NCBI GenBank assembly: GCA_963971535.1
Contig: OZ020589.1
Span: 96,794,121-96,858,120, forward strand
Direction of reading: 5' to 3'
DNA length: 64,000 nt
DNA from: Notolepis coatsorum
Taxonomy: Eukaryota; Chordata; Actinopteri; Aulopiformes; Paralepididae
Under the pieces are notes generated by a model. That model was not told where the DNA came from, searched no databases, and was given only the letters and a program-made list of their open reading frames with translations. Shown in pieces: positions 48,971 through 54,545 of the stretch. The first letter of the stretch is position 1. Every line of letters begins with the position of its first letter. A program made the position numbers and the translations under genes.

Positions 48971-51820
48971 GACACATCATCATTAGCTTCGGCTAACGGG
49001 AGAAGGGTTCTGGCTAACGACAAGGCCTGAGCCACTATTGGACTGAACAGCAGAAGAGACGATAGCAAGGACAATACAATCTGATAACATCTGAGCTGAG
49101 GCTTCTGTTTATGTAATAAACAACGTTCTTGCAAGAAAGGTACTACGCTGTCCAGTGTGAATACTTATGGTTACGGAGTTGCATTAAAGGGGAATGACAA
49201 AGATTGTATCAGCCAGTATGAGACGTCGGAGAGATAAAACACAACGCAGGGTCAACGGATAAAGAGATAACACAAGCCAACAGATGAAGAGGTGATACTG
49301 GCTGAACCAGGATCTAACACCAGTCATGCACTGGACTTAAACTAAGGTCAAATAAATCACTTAAATATGACTAAAACCAATAAAGCGTTTCCATAAAAAC
49401 ACAAAAACTAAATGAAAATGGCGCTGTACCTTTTCATTACGAGAGACGGAGTCAAACGGGACCTGTTCTCGCTGTTGGTTCTGCCGCGTCATCTCCTGAA
49501 TGGGTCCGGTCATTTCTGTTCAAAGACAAATTCAGACAGGGCGGATGAGTAAGCACTAAGCACGCACCTACCAGAGACTCTGGGTTCGATTCCCACTGTC
49601 AGCGGTATCTCCGGCTTGGTCAGTCGTCACTACAAACACAAGACTTCCACATGTATCAGAGGAGGCATGTGGAAGTCTACACCCTCCCCAGACCAACAGT
49701 AGGGCATCGCAATGACCAGCCCAGAACCAGGAGGTATTTATGTCCCGGTGTTGTGCCGAAAAATTACTGCCTGCCGAAATCCAACTGCCCCCACGTGACC
49801 GTTCGCGTGAATGGTCCGCTGCTATGGGGAAATGTTCGTCTGTCAGTCACTTGAGTATTATGAAGTGTGATTGTACCACAGTTTCATATTAATGTACAGT
49901 TTCATATTAATGTACTTATATACAGGTAAGGTAAACAAAGTGGATGAGTTCGGTAAGGTAAACAAAGTGGATGAGTTCGGTAAGGTATTGCATGTGTAAT
50001 AAATAAATTAGTTGACCTCGCATTGTGCGATATCTCTCCGAACTCATCCACTTTTTGTTTACCTTACCGAACTCATCCACTTTGTTGACCTTACCTGTAT
50101 ATAAATACCTGTATATAAGTACATTAATATGAAACTGTGGTACAATCACAATAACACTTCATAATACTCAAGTGACTGACGGACAAACATTTCCCCATAG
50201 CAGCGGACCATTCACACGAACGGTCACGTGGGGGCAGTCGGATTTCGGCAGGCAGTCATTTTTCGGCACAACACCCGGCTAAAGATTCATCTCTTCTCCC
50301 TGGCCTTTTACCAGAGCCAAGCTTGCCTCCTAGGTCACTACTTTTAGTCCTTTTATGCCTTCTTTTTGTATATGTATATGTATTTCTTTGCTCCATGCTT
50401 TTATCTGTGAAGCACTTTGGTACAGTCACAACTGTTGTAAATGTGCTATATAAATAAAGTTGATTATAATTAGGAAAGGAATCGAGTGGCAGGAGTTTCA
50501 CTGTACTTTGTATTTTACTATTGCACTTTACTGTTACATTTACACTCTTTGTATTTTACTATTGCACTTTACTGTTACATTTACACTCTTTGTATTTTAC
50601 TATTGCTCTTTACTGTTACATTTACACTCTTTGTATTTTACTATTGCACTTTACTGTTACATTTACACTCTTTGTATTTTACTATTGCACTTTACTGTTA
50701 CATTTACACTCTTTGTATTTTACTATTGCACTTTACCGGTACATTTACACTTTAGTGTTTTACTATTGCACTTTACATTTACACTCTTTCATTTGTTAGT
50801 TTTCTAGTCAGCATGTACCTTTTGCTTTAGAAAGATACTGGATGGACAGTAGCCTATTGATTGTAAAATAAATAACTATTATTTATCAACAGTAATGATT
50901 AAATATAACTTGATCGATGACAAGTGATTTTGTTTGCAGATGATTAAATTTTTTGTGATACATTCTTTTTTATTGATTTATTTGTTCTTTTACATGAAAC
51001 ACAATACAGTAAAACAACAATAAACAGGACTTCACAGGACATAGTAACAACAACAATAACGACAACGGAAATGACCAAAACAATAAAACAGAACAAAAAT
51101 AGAATTGTGTTACCACCCGACACCACAAAAAACATTTCCATTTCTTTCATTGTTTAACATTTTTATTTCTCAAATATATTTATTGTACGAAATAAACTAT
51201 TCATCCATTCACTCTGGTTGGATGCCAAACCTCTCAAACTTACTCATAGTATATATTTCGATTATAGTGTCTATCGTAACTATATTTATGTAATGCAGAT
51301 ATAACTGATAGGGCATACAGACCCTCATCTGCACCTTGTTACACTGCCTACTTGCTCATAATGTGTATACACAGTTAATTATATTGTTATATTGTTTACA
51401 CTGCCTATGTGTATTTTAACTTTTCTACTGTACTATAATTTGATGACCCGTTTATGACATGATCCTCATGTTTTCTACTATTACCATGTACCTCCCCTCC
51501 CCTCTCCCCCATGCTGCTATGATGCCTGAATTTCCCCAAGGGGATCAATAAAGGAATAGCTTATCTCATCTTCTTTTCATTGTACTCTTGTGAAAATGTG
51601 ATCATTTTTTTTGCAGGTTGCCAGCACAAATCCCGTCAGGCAGCACGCCTCCCTCACCTCGAGGCACGGACACCTGATGCGTGCTGCCGACGGCCTGCCA
51701 GTGGCTGTACAGCCTCTCCTCCTCCCCCTCGTGCTCAATCGCCTCGGGGCGGTCAGTGATGTCATCATCCAGCTCCTCGTCGTCCAATCCGTTGAGGTCT
51801 TCCAGGGAGATGAGAGCCAT
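16754..51820 (-). CDS. SOUL/heme-binding-protein family gene, five coding exons
   Basis: Five minus-strand exons (51658-51820, 49430-49515, 46998-47139, 17641-17824, 16754-16928) have AG acceptors, GT donors and compatible phases (1, 0, 1, 2). Spliced, they give 750 nt, or 249 residues plus stop. Residues from about 85 to the end resemble the SOUL domain of HEBP2: the ERVYPAGTWACIT strand, the TDILTTYYLPAEFQANPPQP stretch where HEBP2 has its LYIPSEQQFDPPRP region, and the C-terminal RRNEIWFIRR. The first 54 residues are acidic. Family members bind heme or other tetrapyrroles; the role of this paralogue is not shown by the sequence. The coding frame is undamaged. The third intron is about 29.2 kb of transposons. 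Upstream noncoding exons and the poly(A) site were not identified. It could be one of the fish soul paralogues; I do not assign which. Confidence 0.9.
17290..17621 (+). repeat. LINE/SINE tail (GCTATATAAATAAAGTTATT) with ATT microsatellite
   Basis: The stretch from CTGCACTTTCTACATTGC to GGTGCTATATAAATAAAG resembles 53330-53515 and 50400-50465. It ends in more than 100 bp of TTA repeats, interrupted by a second ATAAATAAAG. It lies in the last SOUL intron, 20 bp from exon 4. Confidence 0.7.
17641..17824 (-). CDS. SOUL gene, coding exon 4
   Basis: The 184-nt exon is bounded by a CCAACAG acceptor and a GTGAGATC donor. It encodes GRYLGITIPIVNDIQMTQDG through LVHRAPLRVIT, the central SOUL-domain sheet with the YLPAEFQANPPQP motif. 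It lies 20 bases from the end of an ATT microsatellite. Confidence 0.92.
18005..18079 (+). repeat. 38-bp tandem duplication
   Basis: CATCCTAACACCTGCTTTAT through GTACACAT occurs twice in a row, starting at 18004 and 18042. The second unit forms the left target site of the next hAT element. Confidence 0.85.
18080..18416. mobile_element. hAT MITE (CAGTGT termini, GAGTCC-rich)
   Basis: The ends CAGTGTCCAAG and CTACAACACTG are flanked by an exact 8-bp duplication GTACACAT (18072-18079 and 18417-18424). The interior is full of GAGTCC/AAGTCC words. No transposase. Confidence 0.87.
18425..18706 (-). repeat. repeat fragments; LINE 3' end interrupted by L1
   Basis: 18447-18510 matches 35530-35605 (TTTCTCTCAATGAAAAC, GTTTAGCC). 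18655-18706 reads, on the minus strand, as a LINE tail ending GAAACTTGAAAC, and its other half continues after the L1 at 25812. Confidence 0.5.
18868..20049 (+). CDS. L1 ORF1 protein (RNA-binding chaperone)
   Basis: The 393-residue protein is intact. Residues 1-115 are charged and Ser/Thr-rich, probably disordered. Residues about 120-225 form a long heptad coiled coil for trimerisation, with ELKAHV twice in a row. Residues about 228-320 resemble the L1 RRM (NNIRIVGLDE, then GPRVIIVTLRKTSIRDDIIK). The C-terminal domain covers about 325-385 (LTYPALLSIVKRDGRRIG). This is the transposase-22-type ORF1 of L1, not the zinc-finger type of Tx1. The start at 18868 gives the first in-frame Met. The minus-strand frames over it are shadows. 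Confidence 0.92.
   Translation: MGKDRGKTAKKQETATSAAQSETRSRRHGLGDAGTEPLATSPDEENKEENTPGPSTMVPDRETIVVNITGATGTSSVRDRAADLDKIIADKSIAIVTAPIPPAGTSSTTIPPDFNSLTNLMKEQITHIEELKAHVDELKAHVEDKFDRIDAKLEEVKKAVAAQSERITTVENSVTDITLAVKVNENTICNGMTEMANEIESVKEACRREIQEVKDEAMERLLESHRYHRRNNIRIVGLDEAVNCEDDNFPTVLSLILGNNFPNKVPKVDQVYRIGSREQRSKGPRVIIVTLRKTSIRDDIIKIARIQRGMLKHGEHSIFIYEDLSKEAIARRLPYKEVMQKLFKAGHKPRLTYPALLSIVKRDGRRIGLRTPKEAEDYWIKYGGDTPSQNDIV
20050..21197 (+). other. L1 inter-ORF spacer
   Basis: This 1.15-kb stretch lies between ORF1 and ORF2. It is AT-rich and contains no convincing coding frame; the forward frame at 20786 has no family match. It is longer than the spacer of mammalian L1. Confidence 0.7.
21198..25472 (+). 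pseudogene. L1 ORF2 (endonuclease-reverse transcriptase), interrupted
   Basis: The protein starts MASLNIMIWNTGGINKQHKR, an APE-type endonuclease: SETHILEED carries the catalytic Glu, and GADFNAIW and the LSDHCYL segment follow. RT begins near residue 420 (KNGKAPGKDGIPSEMY, YRPLSLLGTDVKLYSK, LSLDAMKAFDRLEW). A SINE lies in the RT between KVLYK and DPSAM. After it come YADDVILFM and a C-terminal CTQCTNGDEG...HMYWDC zinc knuckle. The last 80 residues (to ERIKASL) are in another frame, a shift near 25225. Without these two events the copy would be full length, about 1.25 kb of codons, so it is fairly young. Confidence 0.92.
23096..23590 (+). mobile_element. tRNA-derived SINE inserted in L1 ORF2
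   Basis: The head has box A TGGCCGAGCGG and box B TGTTCGAATCC; the tail ends ATTGGGATGGGAGAAAATCG and then poly(A). A 17-bp target duplication AAAGTACTATACAAGGA lies at 23079-23095 and 23591-23607. The head contains a 27-bp perfect inverted repeat (23134-23160 and 23167-23193) with box B in its right arm. The body shares GGTGAAAAGA and the tail with the SINE at 13232-13531. Confidence 0.93.
25812..26158 (-). repeat. LINE 3'-end remnant flanking the L1
   Basis: This continues the repeat split by L1 (TACAAAATGCTTCTTTCTGT; CCAGAGACTGTGCTAGAC). It has many TATACAATA words and no coding. Confidence 0.45.
26159..26199. repeat. (TA)n microsatellite
   Basis: About 40 bp of uninterrupted TA lies at the 5' junction of the following LINE. 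Confidence 0.95.
26210..27081 (+). pseudogene. LINE RT C-terminal half, copy 1
   Basis: The open frame runs from the TA repeat through the FADD catalytic box (FLFADDSALL), the thumb region and the C-terminus up to KECES, where the L1 fragment cuts it off. The coding resumes at 27398 with LPTFKNTLKKHLRETATRN. The 5' half with the endonuclease is absent. Confidence 0.85.
27082..27381 (+). mobile_element. 5'-truncated L1 3' end inserted in the LINE
   Basis: GTGGTGGAGAGAATAAAAGC through GGGGTTCGAGCTG to an A-rich tail matches 25443-25800 of the large L1, starting within the last ORF2 codons. A 16-bp target duplication AAAGGAATGTGAATCA lies at 27066-27081 and 27382-27397. Confidence 0.93.
28013..28525. 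other. unassigned sequence
   Basis: It has a GTGTGTTGTGTG-rich start and then nothing recognisable. The last part may belong to the adjacent LTR-element remnant. Confidence 0.3.
28526..28830 (-). mobile_element. LTR retrotransposon protease remnant (Gypsy-like fossil)
   Basis: On the minus strand the translation resembles a retropepsin-type domain (LLRNTGA active-site region and the GNDLA segment) of fish Gypsy-type polyproteins. It is a short, broken fossil with no LTR visible nearby. Confidence 0.6.
28935..29465. mobile_element. PIF/Harbinger-like MITE
   Basis: Inverted repeats of about 75 bp start AGGCCCTCCCATAGTCGAGC and are flanked by TTA on both sides (28932-28934, 29466-29468), the 3-bp target site of Harbinger elements. 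A CTCCGCGGAG palindrome lies in each arm. No transposase. Confidence 0.8.
29572..29812 (-). mobile_element. tRNA-derived SINE, minus strand
   Basis: Minus strand: GGAGGTAGAGCGGTCATC (box A region), GGTTCGATTC (box B), then the GTCCTTGAGCAAGACACTTA body shared by many fish SINEs, and a tail with AAAAGCGCTATATAAATGC. The target site was not resolved. Confidence 0.8.
29872..30515 (+). mobile_element. L2-clade LINE 3' end, copy 1
   Basis: The translation resembles the L2 C-terminus (CNALLAGLP, LISNLQKSVHVTPLLREL, AYLQLMVSNYTPPRPL) with stops. The 3' UTR is AAGTCACTTTGGATAAAAGC and GTCAGCTAAATGAC before an ATGTAA-type tail. Severely 5'-truncated. Confidence 0.85.
30516..31109. other. unassigned spacer with (AC)n
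   Basis: An AC microsatellite occupies 30832-30874 and a short duplication GTTCCATTTAAGCCAT lies near 31005-31040. No gene. Confidence 0.5.
31294..32344 (+). pseudogene. Rex1-like reverse transcriptase remnant
   Basis: The longest open part is 230 residues (31352-32044) with RT motifs. A codon deletion removes the first conserved Asp region after AASHLSS, and a stop separates the last 97 residues. The YADD-equivalent reads YSDD. The endonuclease is absent. Confidence 0.82.
32695..34491 (+). mobile_element. CATT/CAAT-tailed LINE copy 2, internally deleted
   Basis: It begins in the RT (EKYLAEKNLIYEFQSGFRTS, VMLDLQKAFDTVNH) and then jumps in frame from REQMVE to ANLSCDKMASN, skipping the FADD region present in copy 1. 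The C-terminal part is interrupted by a hAT MITE and ends WNALPKAVKECESLPTFKN. The 3' UTR matches copy 1 and the tail is CAATCAAT. Confidence 0.88.
33340..33707. mobile_element. hAT MITE (CAGGGGCGGACC termini) in the LINE
   Basis: The inverted ends CAGGGGCGGACC and GGTCCGCCCCTG are flanked by an exact 8-bp duplication AAGGTACC (33332-33339 and 33708-33715). The undisrupted site is seen in LINE copy 1 at about 26896. No transposase. Confidence 0.93.
35311..35720. other. unassigned; contains a repeat shared with 18447-18510
   Basis: 35525-35610 (TATTTCTCTCAATGAAAACC, AGTTTAGCCAGAAGG) matches the earlier copy. No gene. Confidence 0.45.
35721..36249. mobile_element. TA-flanked MITE (CCGTAATTCCTC termini), copy 2
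   Basis: Same termini and TA flanks as 14216-14630, but in the opposite internal orientation. It includes the same palindrome (GAACCCAGTA/TACTGGGTTC) and an extra AAT microsatellite at 36004-36032. Confidence 0.85.
36252..36794. other. unassigned; possible truncated hAT end
   Basis: TAGGGCTGTACCGAATAG at 36664 looks like a hAT terminus; no partner end is present. The rest holds a poly(A)-like run and nothing else. Confidence 0.4.
36874..36913 (-). ncRNA. hammerhead-ribozyme-like motif, left Penelope arm
   Basis: Read on the minus strand: stem I GCACA/TGTGC, core CTGATGA, stem II GGCC/GGCT, core GAA, minimal stem III AAC/GTT, cleavable T before TGTGC. This follows the short type-I hammerheads reported in Penelope-like elements. 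One extra A precedes stem II. Activity is not shown. Confidence 0.5.
37391..37588 (+). pseudogene. Penelope GIY-YIG endonuclease C-terminal fragment
   Basis: ARHFNEMDHKIYDLKCIGLE, NRRGGNHEQLLLQQECVWIH and LKSMYPVGMNEEFNLTPFL match the end of fish Penelope-like (Neptune/Poseidon) polyproteins, where the GIY-YIG nuclease follows RT. The GIY-YIG signature itself lies upstream and is missing. Confidence 0.8.
38156..38195 (+). ncRNA. hammerhead-ribozyme-like motif, right Penelope arm
   Basis: Same architecture as the left-arm motif: GCACA, CTGATGA, GGCC/GGCT, GAA, AAT/GTT with a G-T wobble in stem III, then T and TGTGC. It points out of the element toward 38323. Confidence 0.5.
38352..38888 (+). 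mobile_element. L2-clade LINE 3' end, copy 2
   Basis: DLHWLPIAARI-type coding (CTGCACTGGCTCCCCATTGC) through FSVLAPQWWNELPTPVRTAE and RRRLKTHFFNHYL. The 3' UTR is GTAAGTCGCTTTGGATAAAA with the ATGTAAATGTAA tail. The frame is better preserved than in copy 1. Confidence 0.88.
38889..39613. other. unassigned; truncated hAT end at 39144-39250
   Basis: TAGGGGTGTAACGGTACAC with CCGAACCG/CGGTA words is a common fish hAT terminus; the other end is not found. No gene. Confidence 0.5.
39614..40118 (+). repeat. left terminal inverted repeat, outer part
   Basis: It matches 45396-45902 in inverted orientation: CACCCCCAAATCAGCCC, AAGCTTCTGGCGAAATTATG, GTATCCTGACACATAGGG and AAGTCCAAGATGACCTTTCT all recur. 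Small indels separate the arms, so it is not recent. Confidence 0.9.
40119..41472 (+). mobile_element. CATT-tailed LINE copy 3, inserted in the left arm
   Basis: It starts at VGDNIVTRK-type coding (GGTGACAATATTGTCAC), 5'-truncated, with ILEANLSCDKMASNVIKKVN and RTHLTPAHFDNLGWLRVDDR, and ends in the CATT tail. The arm sequence CTCCATTG|TACCTC is split, with a short CATTG duplication. It carries a hAT MITE at 40551-40815. It is more diverged than copies 1 and 2. Confidence 0.87.
40551..40815. mobile_element. hAT MITE (TAGGGATG termini, CGATATCGG-rich)
   Basis: The ends TAGGGATGCTCGATATTGG and ATCGGACATCCCTA are flanked by an exact 8-bp duplication GTCAAAAT (40543-40550 and 40816-40823). The interior is packed with CCGATA/TATCGG words. 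Confidence 0.93.
41473..41665 (+). repeat. left terminal inverted repeat, inner part
   Basis: TGTACCTCAAATCGAGAAAA, GAGTTGAGACTTAAGTAATG and ACATGAAAAGTGAACAATGT match 45222-45396 inverted. It was separated from the outer part by the LINE. Confidence 0.9.
41627..41640 (-). promoter_or_regulatory. CTCF-like motif in left arm
   Basis: The minus strand reads CCACCAGGGGGCGT, 13 of 14 positions of the CTCF core. Its mirror copy is at 45247-45260. Confidence 0.4.
41968..44416 (-). pseudogene. PIN/XPG-like multicopy gene family remnant
   Basis: The N-terminal part (44336-43701) has GQFWMEYMDCTWLVLSMNKA, YARFLTYLGYYLEHIEETHP and RSHIPANRCHTDKTIEE. A middle part follows (KRKLVASNQKVIQYKATSGF, ISDLMTYPLTLTPYSI, RPTDWNGFLTNDENKKALI). 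The C-terminal part (42638-41968) has LLALHAFIGADCTSAFKGKA, LPPC-type FPPCKRVLLQHTRRVNFQ, and an acidic tail with ten Asp from an ATC repeat. Related proteins recur in many fish and invertebrate genomes; the GCDTTSAF-like motif suggests a PIN/XPG-type nuclease fold, an inference. Several frame breaks and a Rex1 insertion near the 5' end show it is dead. No DDE or tyrosine-recombinase signature was seen. Confidence 0.7.
44420..44605 (-). mobile_element. Rex1-like LINE C-terminal fragment
   Basis: Minus-strand translation LFKLLQSGNRLCIHAARTER and SFFPQAIRTLNTD matches the end of Rex1-type RT, as at 32200-32310. Short and broken. Confidence 0.7.
44606..45221. other. unassigned interior of the TIR element
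   Basis: It holds two imperfect copies of a segment with TCCCACTTCTGCTCTCACTA, TAGCTACATTGGGCTGGC and TGTTATCACTGTAGAAGTAG (44825-44935 and 44985-45080). No coding. Confidence 0.5.
45222..45902 (-). repeat. right terminal inverted repeat
   Basis: The uninterrupted arm of about 680 bp, the partner of the two left-arm parts. Confidence 0.9.
45247..45260 (+). promoter_or_regulatory. CTCF-like motif in right arm
   Basis: CCACCAGGGGGCGT on the plus strand, the partner of 41627-41640; the two point outward from the element. Confidence 0.4.
45903..46997. other. unassigned intron sequence with two 16-bp palindromes
   Basis: CACGGATATATCCGTG (46734-46749) and CACGGAGATCTCCGTG (46778-46793) are perfect palindromes of the same form. 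No gene; the forward frame at 46324 lacks support. Confidence 0.45.
46998..47139 (-). CDS. SOUL gene, coding exon 3
   Basis: The 142-nt exon follows a TGTTTCAG acceptor and starts LGEVVYEERVYPAGTWACIT, the first strand of the SOUL domain. It ends ICKENSA plus one base before a GTGCCG donor. The 29-kb intron begins immediately after it. Confidence 0.9.
47436..47813. mobile_element. foldback element in SOUL intron 2
   Basis: The ends TTCTTTTACTAACAGATTTC and its near complement at 47790-47813 bracket long inverted arms (CTGATTGGCCACTGACGTTT). The right arm has a tandem duplication of about 36 bp (CCAGAAACGTCAGTGGCCAA). No coding; the superfamily is unknown. Confidence 0.75.
47814..49429. other. 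SOUL intron 2 remainder
   Basis: A degenerate L2 tail lies around 48295-48345 (CGTCATTTAGCTCAACGCTT). A poly-G run of about 30 fills 48940-48969. No coding frame supported. Confidence 0.5.
49430..49515 (-). CDS. SOUL gene, coding exon 2
   Basis: The 86-nt exon is bounded by an AACAG acceptor and a GTACAG donor. It joins exon 1 in phase 1 to give R-E-MTGPIQEMTRQNQQREQ and ends in phase 0 after SRNEK. No stop occurs in the joined frame. Confidence 0.85.
49749..50273. mobile_element. foldback element with 5-bp target duplication
   Basis: The ends TGTTGTGCCGAAAAAT and ATTTTTCGGCACAACA bracket arms of about 250 bp (ACGTGACCGTTCGCGTGAAT; CTTCATAATACTCAAGTGAC inverted). An exact CCCGG duplication lies at 49744-49748 and 50274-50278. 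The centre has duplicated GTAAACAAAGTGGATGAGTT units in both arms. Almost the entire element is palindromic; no coding. Confidence 0.85.
50279..50496 (+). repeat. LINE/SINE tail (GTGCTATATAAATAAAGTTG)
   Basis: TGTGAAGCACTTTGGTACAG and GCTATATAAATAAAG match the tail at 17450-17510. Nothing else is recognised. Confidence 0.6.
50497..50790 (+). repeat. 41-bp minisatellite, about seven units
   Basis: Unit TTGCACTTTACTGTTACATT-TACACTCTTTGTATTTTACTA recurs every 41 bp from 50521, nearly identical; the last units are shorter. Because 41 is not a multiple of three, all three frames stay open, giving false ORFs. Confidence 0.95.
50791..51289. other. unassigned intron sequence
   Basis: AT-rich, no coding and no repeat ends recognised. 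Confidence 0.3.
51290..51565 (+). repeat. GGGATCAATAAAGGAATA-tailed repeat, copy 4
   Basis: GGGCATACAGACCCTCATCT through TTTCCCCAAGGGGATCAATA; the same order as at 7370-7540. It lies in SOUL intron 1, about 90 bp from exon 1's donor. Confidence 0.65.
51658..51820 (-). CDS. SOUL gene, coding exon 1
   Basis: The start codon lies at 51820-51818 and the exon encodes 54 residues, beginning MALISLEDLNGLDDEELDDD and ending HQVSVPR, plus one base. The donor reads CGAG|GTGAGG. An acidic N-terminus fits the family's cytosolic fish members. A CAG acceptor-like site lies just upstream of the ATG, so a noncoding exon further 5' is possible. Confidence 0.85.
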
Positions 51821-51923
51821 CACACTGAGGATCGAGAGTAGAGACCTGATGACATTAAAAGCAAATCTGAAAATAAGTAACTTTTCCCCAACAAAAATGT
51901 AAAAAAAAAATATATATATATAT

Positions 51924-52548
51924 TAGTGCTGTCAGGCAATAAAAAAATCTATCTAATTAATTACAGGATTTGTAATTAATTAATCTAATTAATCACATTT
52001 TAATCGCATAACCATTTTAGGCCTGATATTTTATATTCTATAATCATATTTCAAATAGCATGTGTCCGGATGGCAGAATTCAGTACTGTATCTACAAAAC
52101 CTTCTGTTTAATCATCTTCCCTTTATTAATTTGCTTAGATTTTTCAGGTCTGGTCAATTTTAGCATGGTGTTATTCACAGTAAAAAATTAAGAAAAAAAG
52201 AATTGAATTGATATTCTCACATTACAATTTACTCAAGCCTAGTAACAGACACAGTATTTCTGACACTGGGAATACATTCCCTGAGACCCTGAGATCCATA
52301 GATGTCCCTAGAATCAGATACCAAGAACATGCAAATGGACCATTTAAAAAAAAAGTTTGTAGATGTTTATTCTACGTTATTATGGAATGAATGAGATTTA
52401 AAAAAAAATTAAAAGAATTAAATTTATTTTTTAAAGAAATTCATAATATATATATATTTTTTTTTATACATTTTTAGTTAATTTTCATAACGCCATAATT
52501 TGCTTTGTAATTAATTAATCTAATTAATGTGATCAAATGACAGCCCTA
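51924..52548. mobile_element. hAT MITE (TAG[G/T]GCTGTCA termini, TTAAT-rich)
   Basis: TAGTGCTGTCA and TGACAGCCCTA are inverted ends; TAATTAATTAATCTAATTAA lies in both subterminal regions. The flanks are ATATATAT on both sides, consistent with an 8-bp duplication but inside AT-rich DNA. It sits just upstream of the SOUL start codon. Confidence 0.75.
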
Positions 52549-52566
52549 ATATATATATAAAACCGT

Positions 52567-52805
52567 TCAAGTTTCAAGTTTGCTTTTATTTATTTTATTT
52601 TATGTAAAGTAGATTACATTACAGTGAAATGCTTGGTTCTGTATGAGCCCCCCGAGAATGTGCTTCATACAGTAAAAAAAGTAAGTAAAAGAGGAATAAA
52701 GTCCCAACACTATACAAATATACAAACTAAGGTACAACCGAAGTACAATGAAAGTACACAATAGTAATAAAAATGCAGACAATGAGGTACAAAAATGCAA
52801 AAACA
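52567..52805 (-). mobile_element. Rex1-like LINE 3' end, minus strand
   Basis: This is the reverse complement of 35150-35310 (TGAAATGCTTGGTTCTGTAT; ATACAAACTAAGGTAC). Only the 3' UTR is present. Confidence 0.75.
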
Positions 52806-53329
52806 AGGTTCCCCTACCAATGTTTTGGAACTATTGTTTATTGAGGAAGGAAATAATATCCACCTCTCAACCAATCACAATTGCGTATTCACACAAGCCA
52901 TTGTGTAAATCTAGATAATATAAAATCAGCTATAGTTTTGTATATAAATTCAACATAAGCTAATTGAAGCTCATAGTTCCCTCAGTCTCTCGCAGCATGG
53001 GAAAATGAATGAGTTATTAAACTAATTTGGTCTGATAAGGCAGGGGATTTTGAATTTCGAAGTGGCAATATAAAAATAAAAAAAAACATTGTCAAAGCTA
53101 GTTTAGCATTGCAACATGGGTCCTCCAACCATCACTAGCTTCAGTGAATTCTGCTGGGGTGGCATCCCCGTCGCTGTGCATGGCGGTGTGAGTGGCACGT
53201 GGGACGTTTGCGCTTTCCTTCGGTCATGACGTGCTTTATCAGGGGGTGTGTCTTGGATGGGTATGTGGTGGGGATTGATGTGTGGGGTGTTTGGGGGACT
53301 GACTGTTCCAGGGGGGTTCACATGCCTTC
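52806..53329. other. unassigned sequence upstream of SOUL
   Basis: No supported gene or element boundary. The Pro-rich minus-strand frame at 53103-53321 matches no family I know. Confidence 0.3.
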
Positions 53330-53515
53330 GAGAAACATTGTACTTATTGTACTTATTTTATACCTATTCTTATGTCTGCATTTTATACATTGTACGCTGA
53401 TTTTATGCCTATGTTAATTTTGTGCTACTTGCTGTGGGGCACTTTGGGCTGCGGTCCATGTGTGAAAGGTGCTATATAGATAGAGTTGTTATCATTTATT
53501 ATTATTATATTCAAA
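53330..53515 (+). repeat. LINE/SINE tail, copy at 53 kb
   Basis: TTCTTATGTCTGCATTTTAT through AAAGGTGCTATATAGATAGA parallels 17360-17510. Degenerate. Confidence 0.6.
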
Positions 53516-54154
53516 AAAATGTATGCATTGAAATGACAAAATTGTCCTTTCCGAGAATAAATAACGGTTTGAATTGAATTCTCATAGTGGGGACGTAACG
53601 ATATTGCAACATCCACTCCTTTAGTGTTACTGTTAGTAATGTTGTTCTTAAAATTAGACTAGTTAGTAAAACATATAATCTTCCTGTAAAACGTCACTTT
53701 ACCATCTCAACCCAAATGCTGATATACAGCGTAATGTAATGCCACCAAACAGGTAGAAGAACCCCACGTGGTACTGCGCTTTGTTTACTTTTTAGTTTTG
53801 GTCTGATGTGTGGTTTGGAGTTTAGTAACTTGTTATTATACTGTGAATGTCTCCAGACCTCTCTTGGTAGAGCCTGAAGAGAGTTCAGCAGTAGCAACCC
53901 CTCCACTATCCCCATGGAAACAAAACAAAAACAAAAGCTGTAAGCAAAGCACAGTACTAGAGGTCGCCGTTTGATAACATTACAGATTCTACCTTTAAGA
54001 GGTCTATTTAACTTGATAAGATACTGAAGCATCAGGAAAAGTTAATCGGACTCATCATGATATGCTTTGTCTCTGGAAGTAGCATTATAATATTGTATTA
54101 TATATAGTATATTATAATTCAACATGGTCCAGTGTAGGCCGTCATGGTATTTTT
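53516..54154. other. unassigned sequence
   Basis: No coding frame or repeat I can name. Confidence 0.3.
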
Positions 54155-54545
54155 TTTACATTTGGTCATTTAGCTGAACAATTTTATCCAAAGCAACTTA
54201 CACGTTCTGTACGACAAGTCAGCAGGAAGGGTACAACTCTTACAGCGGAGTAACAATGTTCATCAAAGTGTTGAAACTTGGGTGCTGCAGTGTTGAGTGC
54301 ATAGTAGTAGAGATATATTATTATAGTAGGAAGAGTGCATGATAGTAGACAGTAAGACGGTTCATTTAATGTTTTTGTTTTTTTATATACGTATATCTTT
54401 CAGATATTGATTGAAGAAGTGTGTTTTTAGTCGACGGTGAAAGATTGGTCGGTTTTCGGCTGTCCTAACTGTTTTCGGGTTTCGGCTGTCCTAACCATTG
54501 TGGAGCGAGGACCGAGAATAGGCAGCTTCTCTTTGGTATTTTTTA
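54155..54545 (-). mobile_element. L2-clade LINE 3' end, copy 3
   Basis: Minus strand: CGGTTTCGGCTGTCC-type coding end and GTAAGTTGCTTTGGATAAAA then CAGCTAAATGACCAAATGTA. It is strongly decayed. Confidence 0.75.

Noticed and set aside
50460-50807. Three long forward frames of Tyr/Leu-rich peptide
   Set aside because: All come from the 41-bp tandem repeat; no start context or conservation argument supports them.
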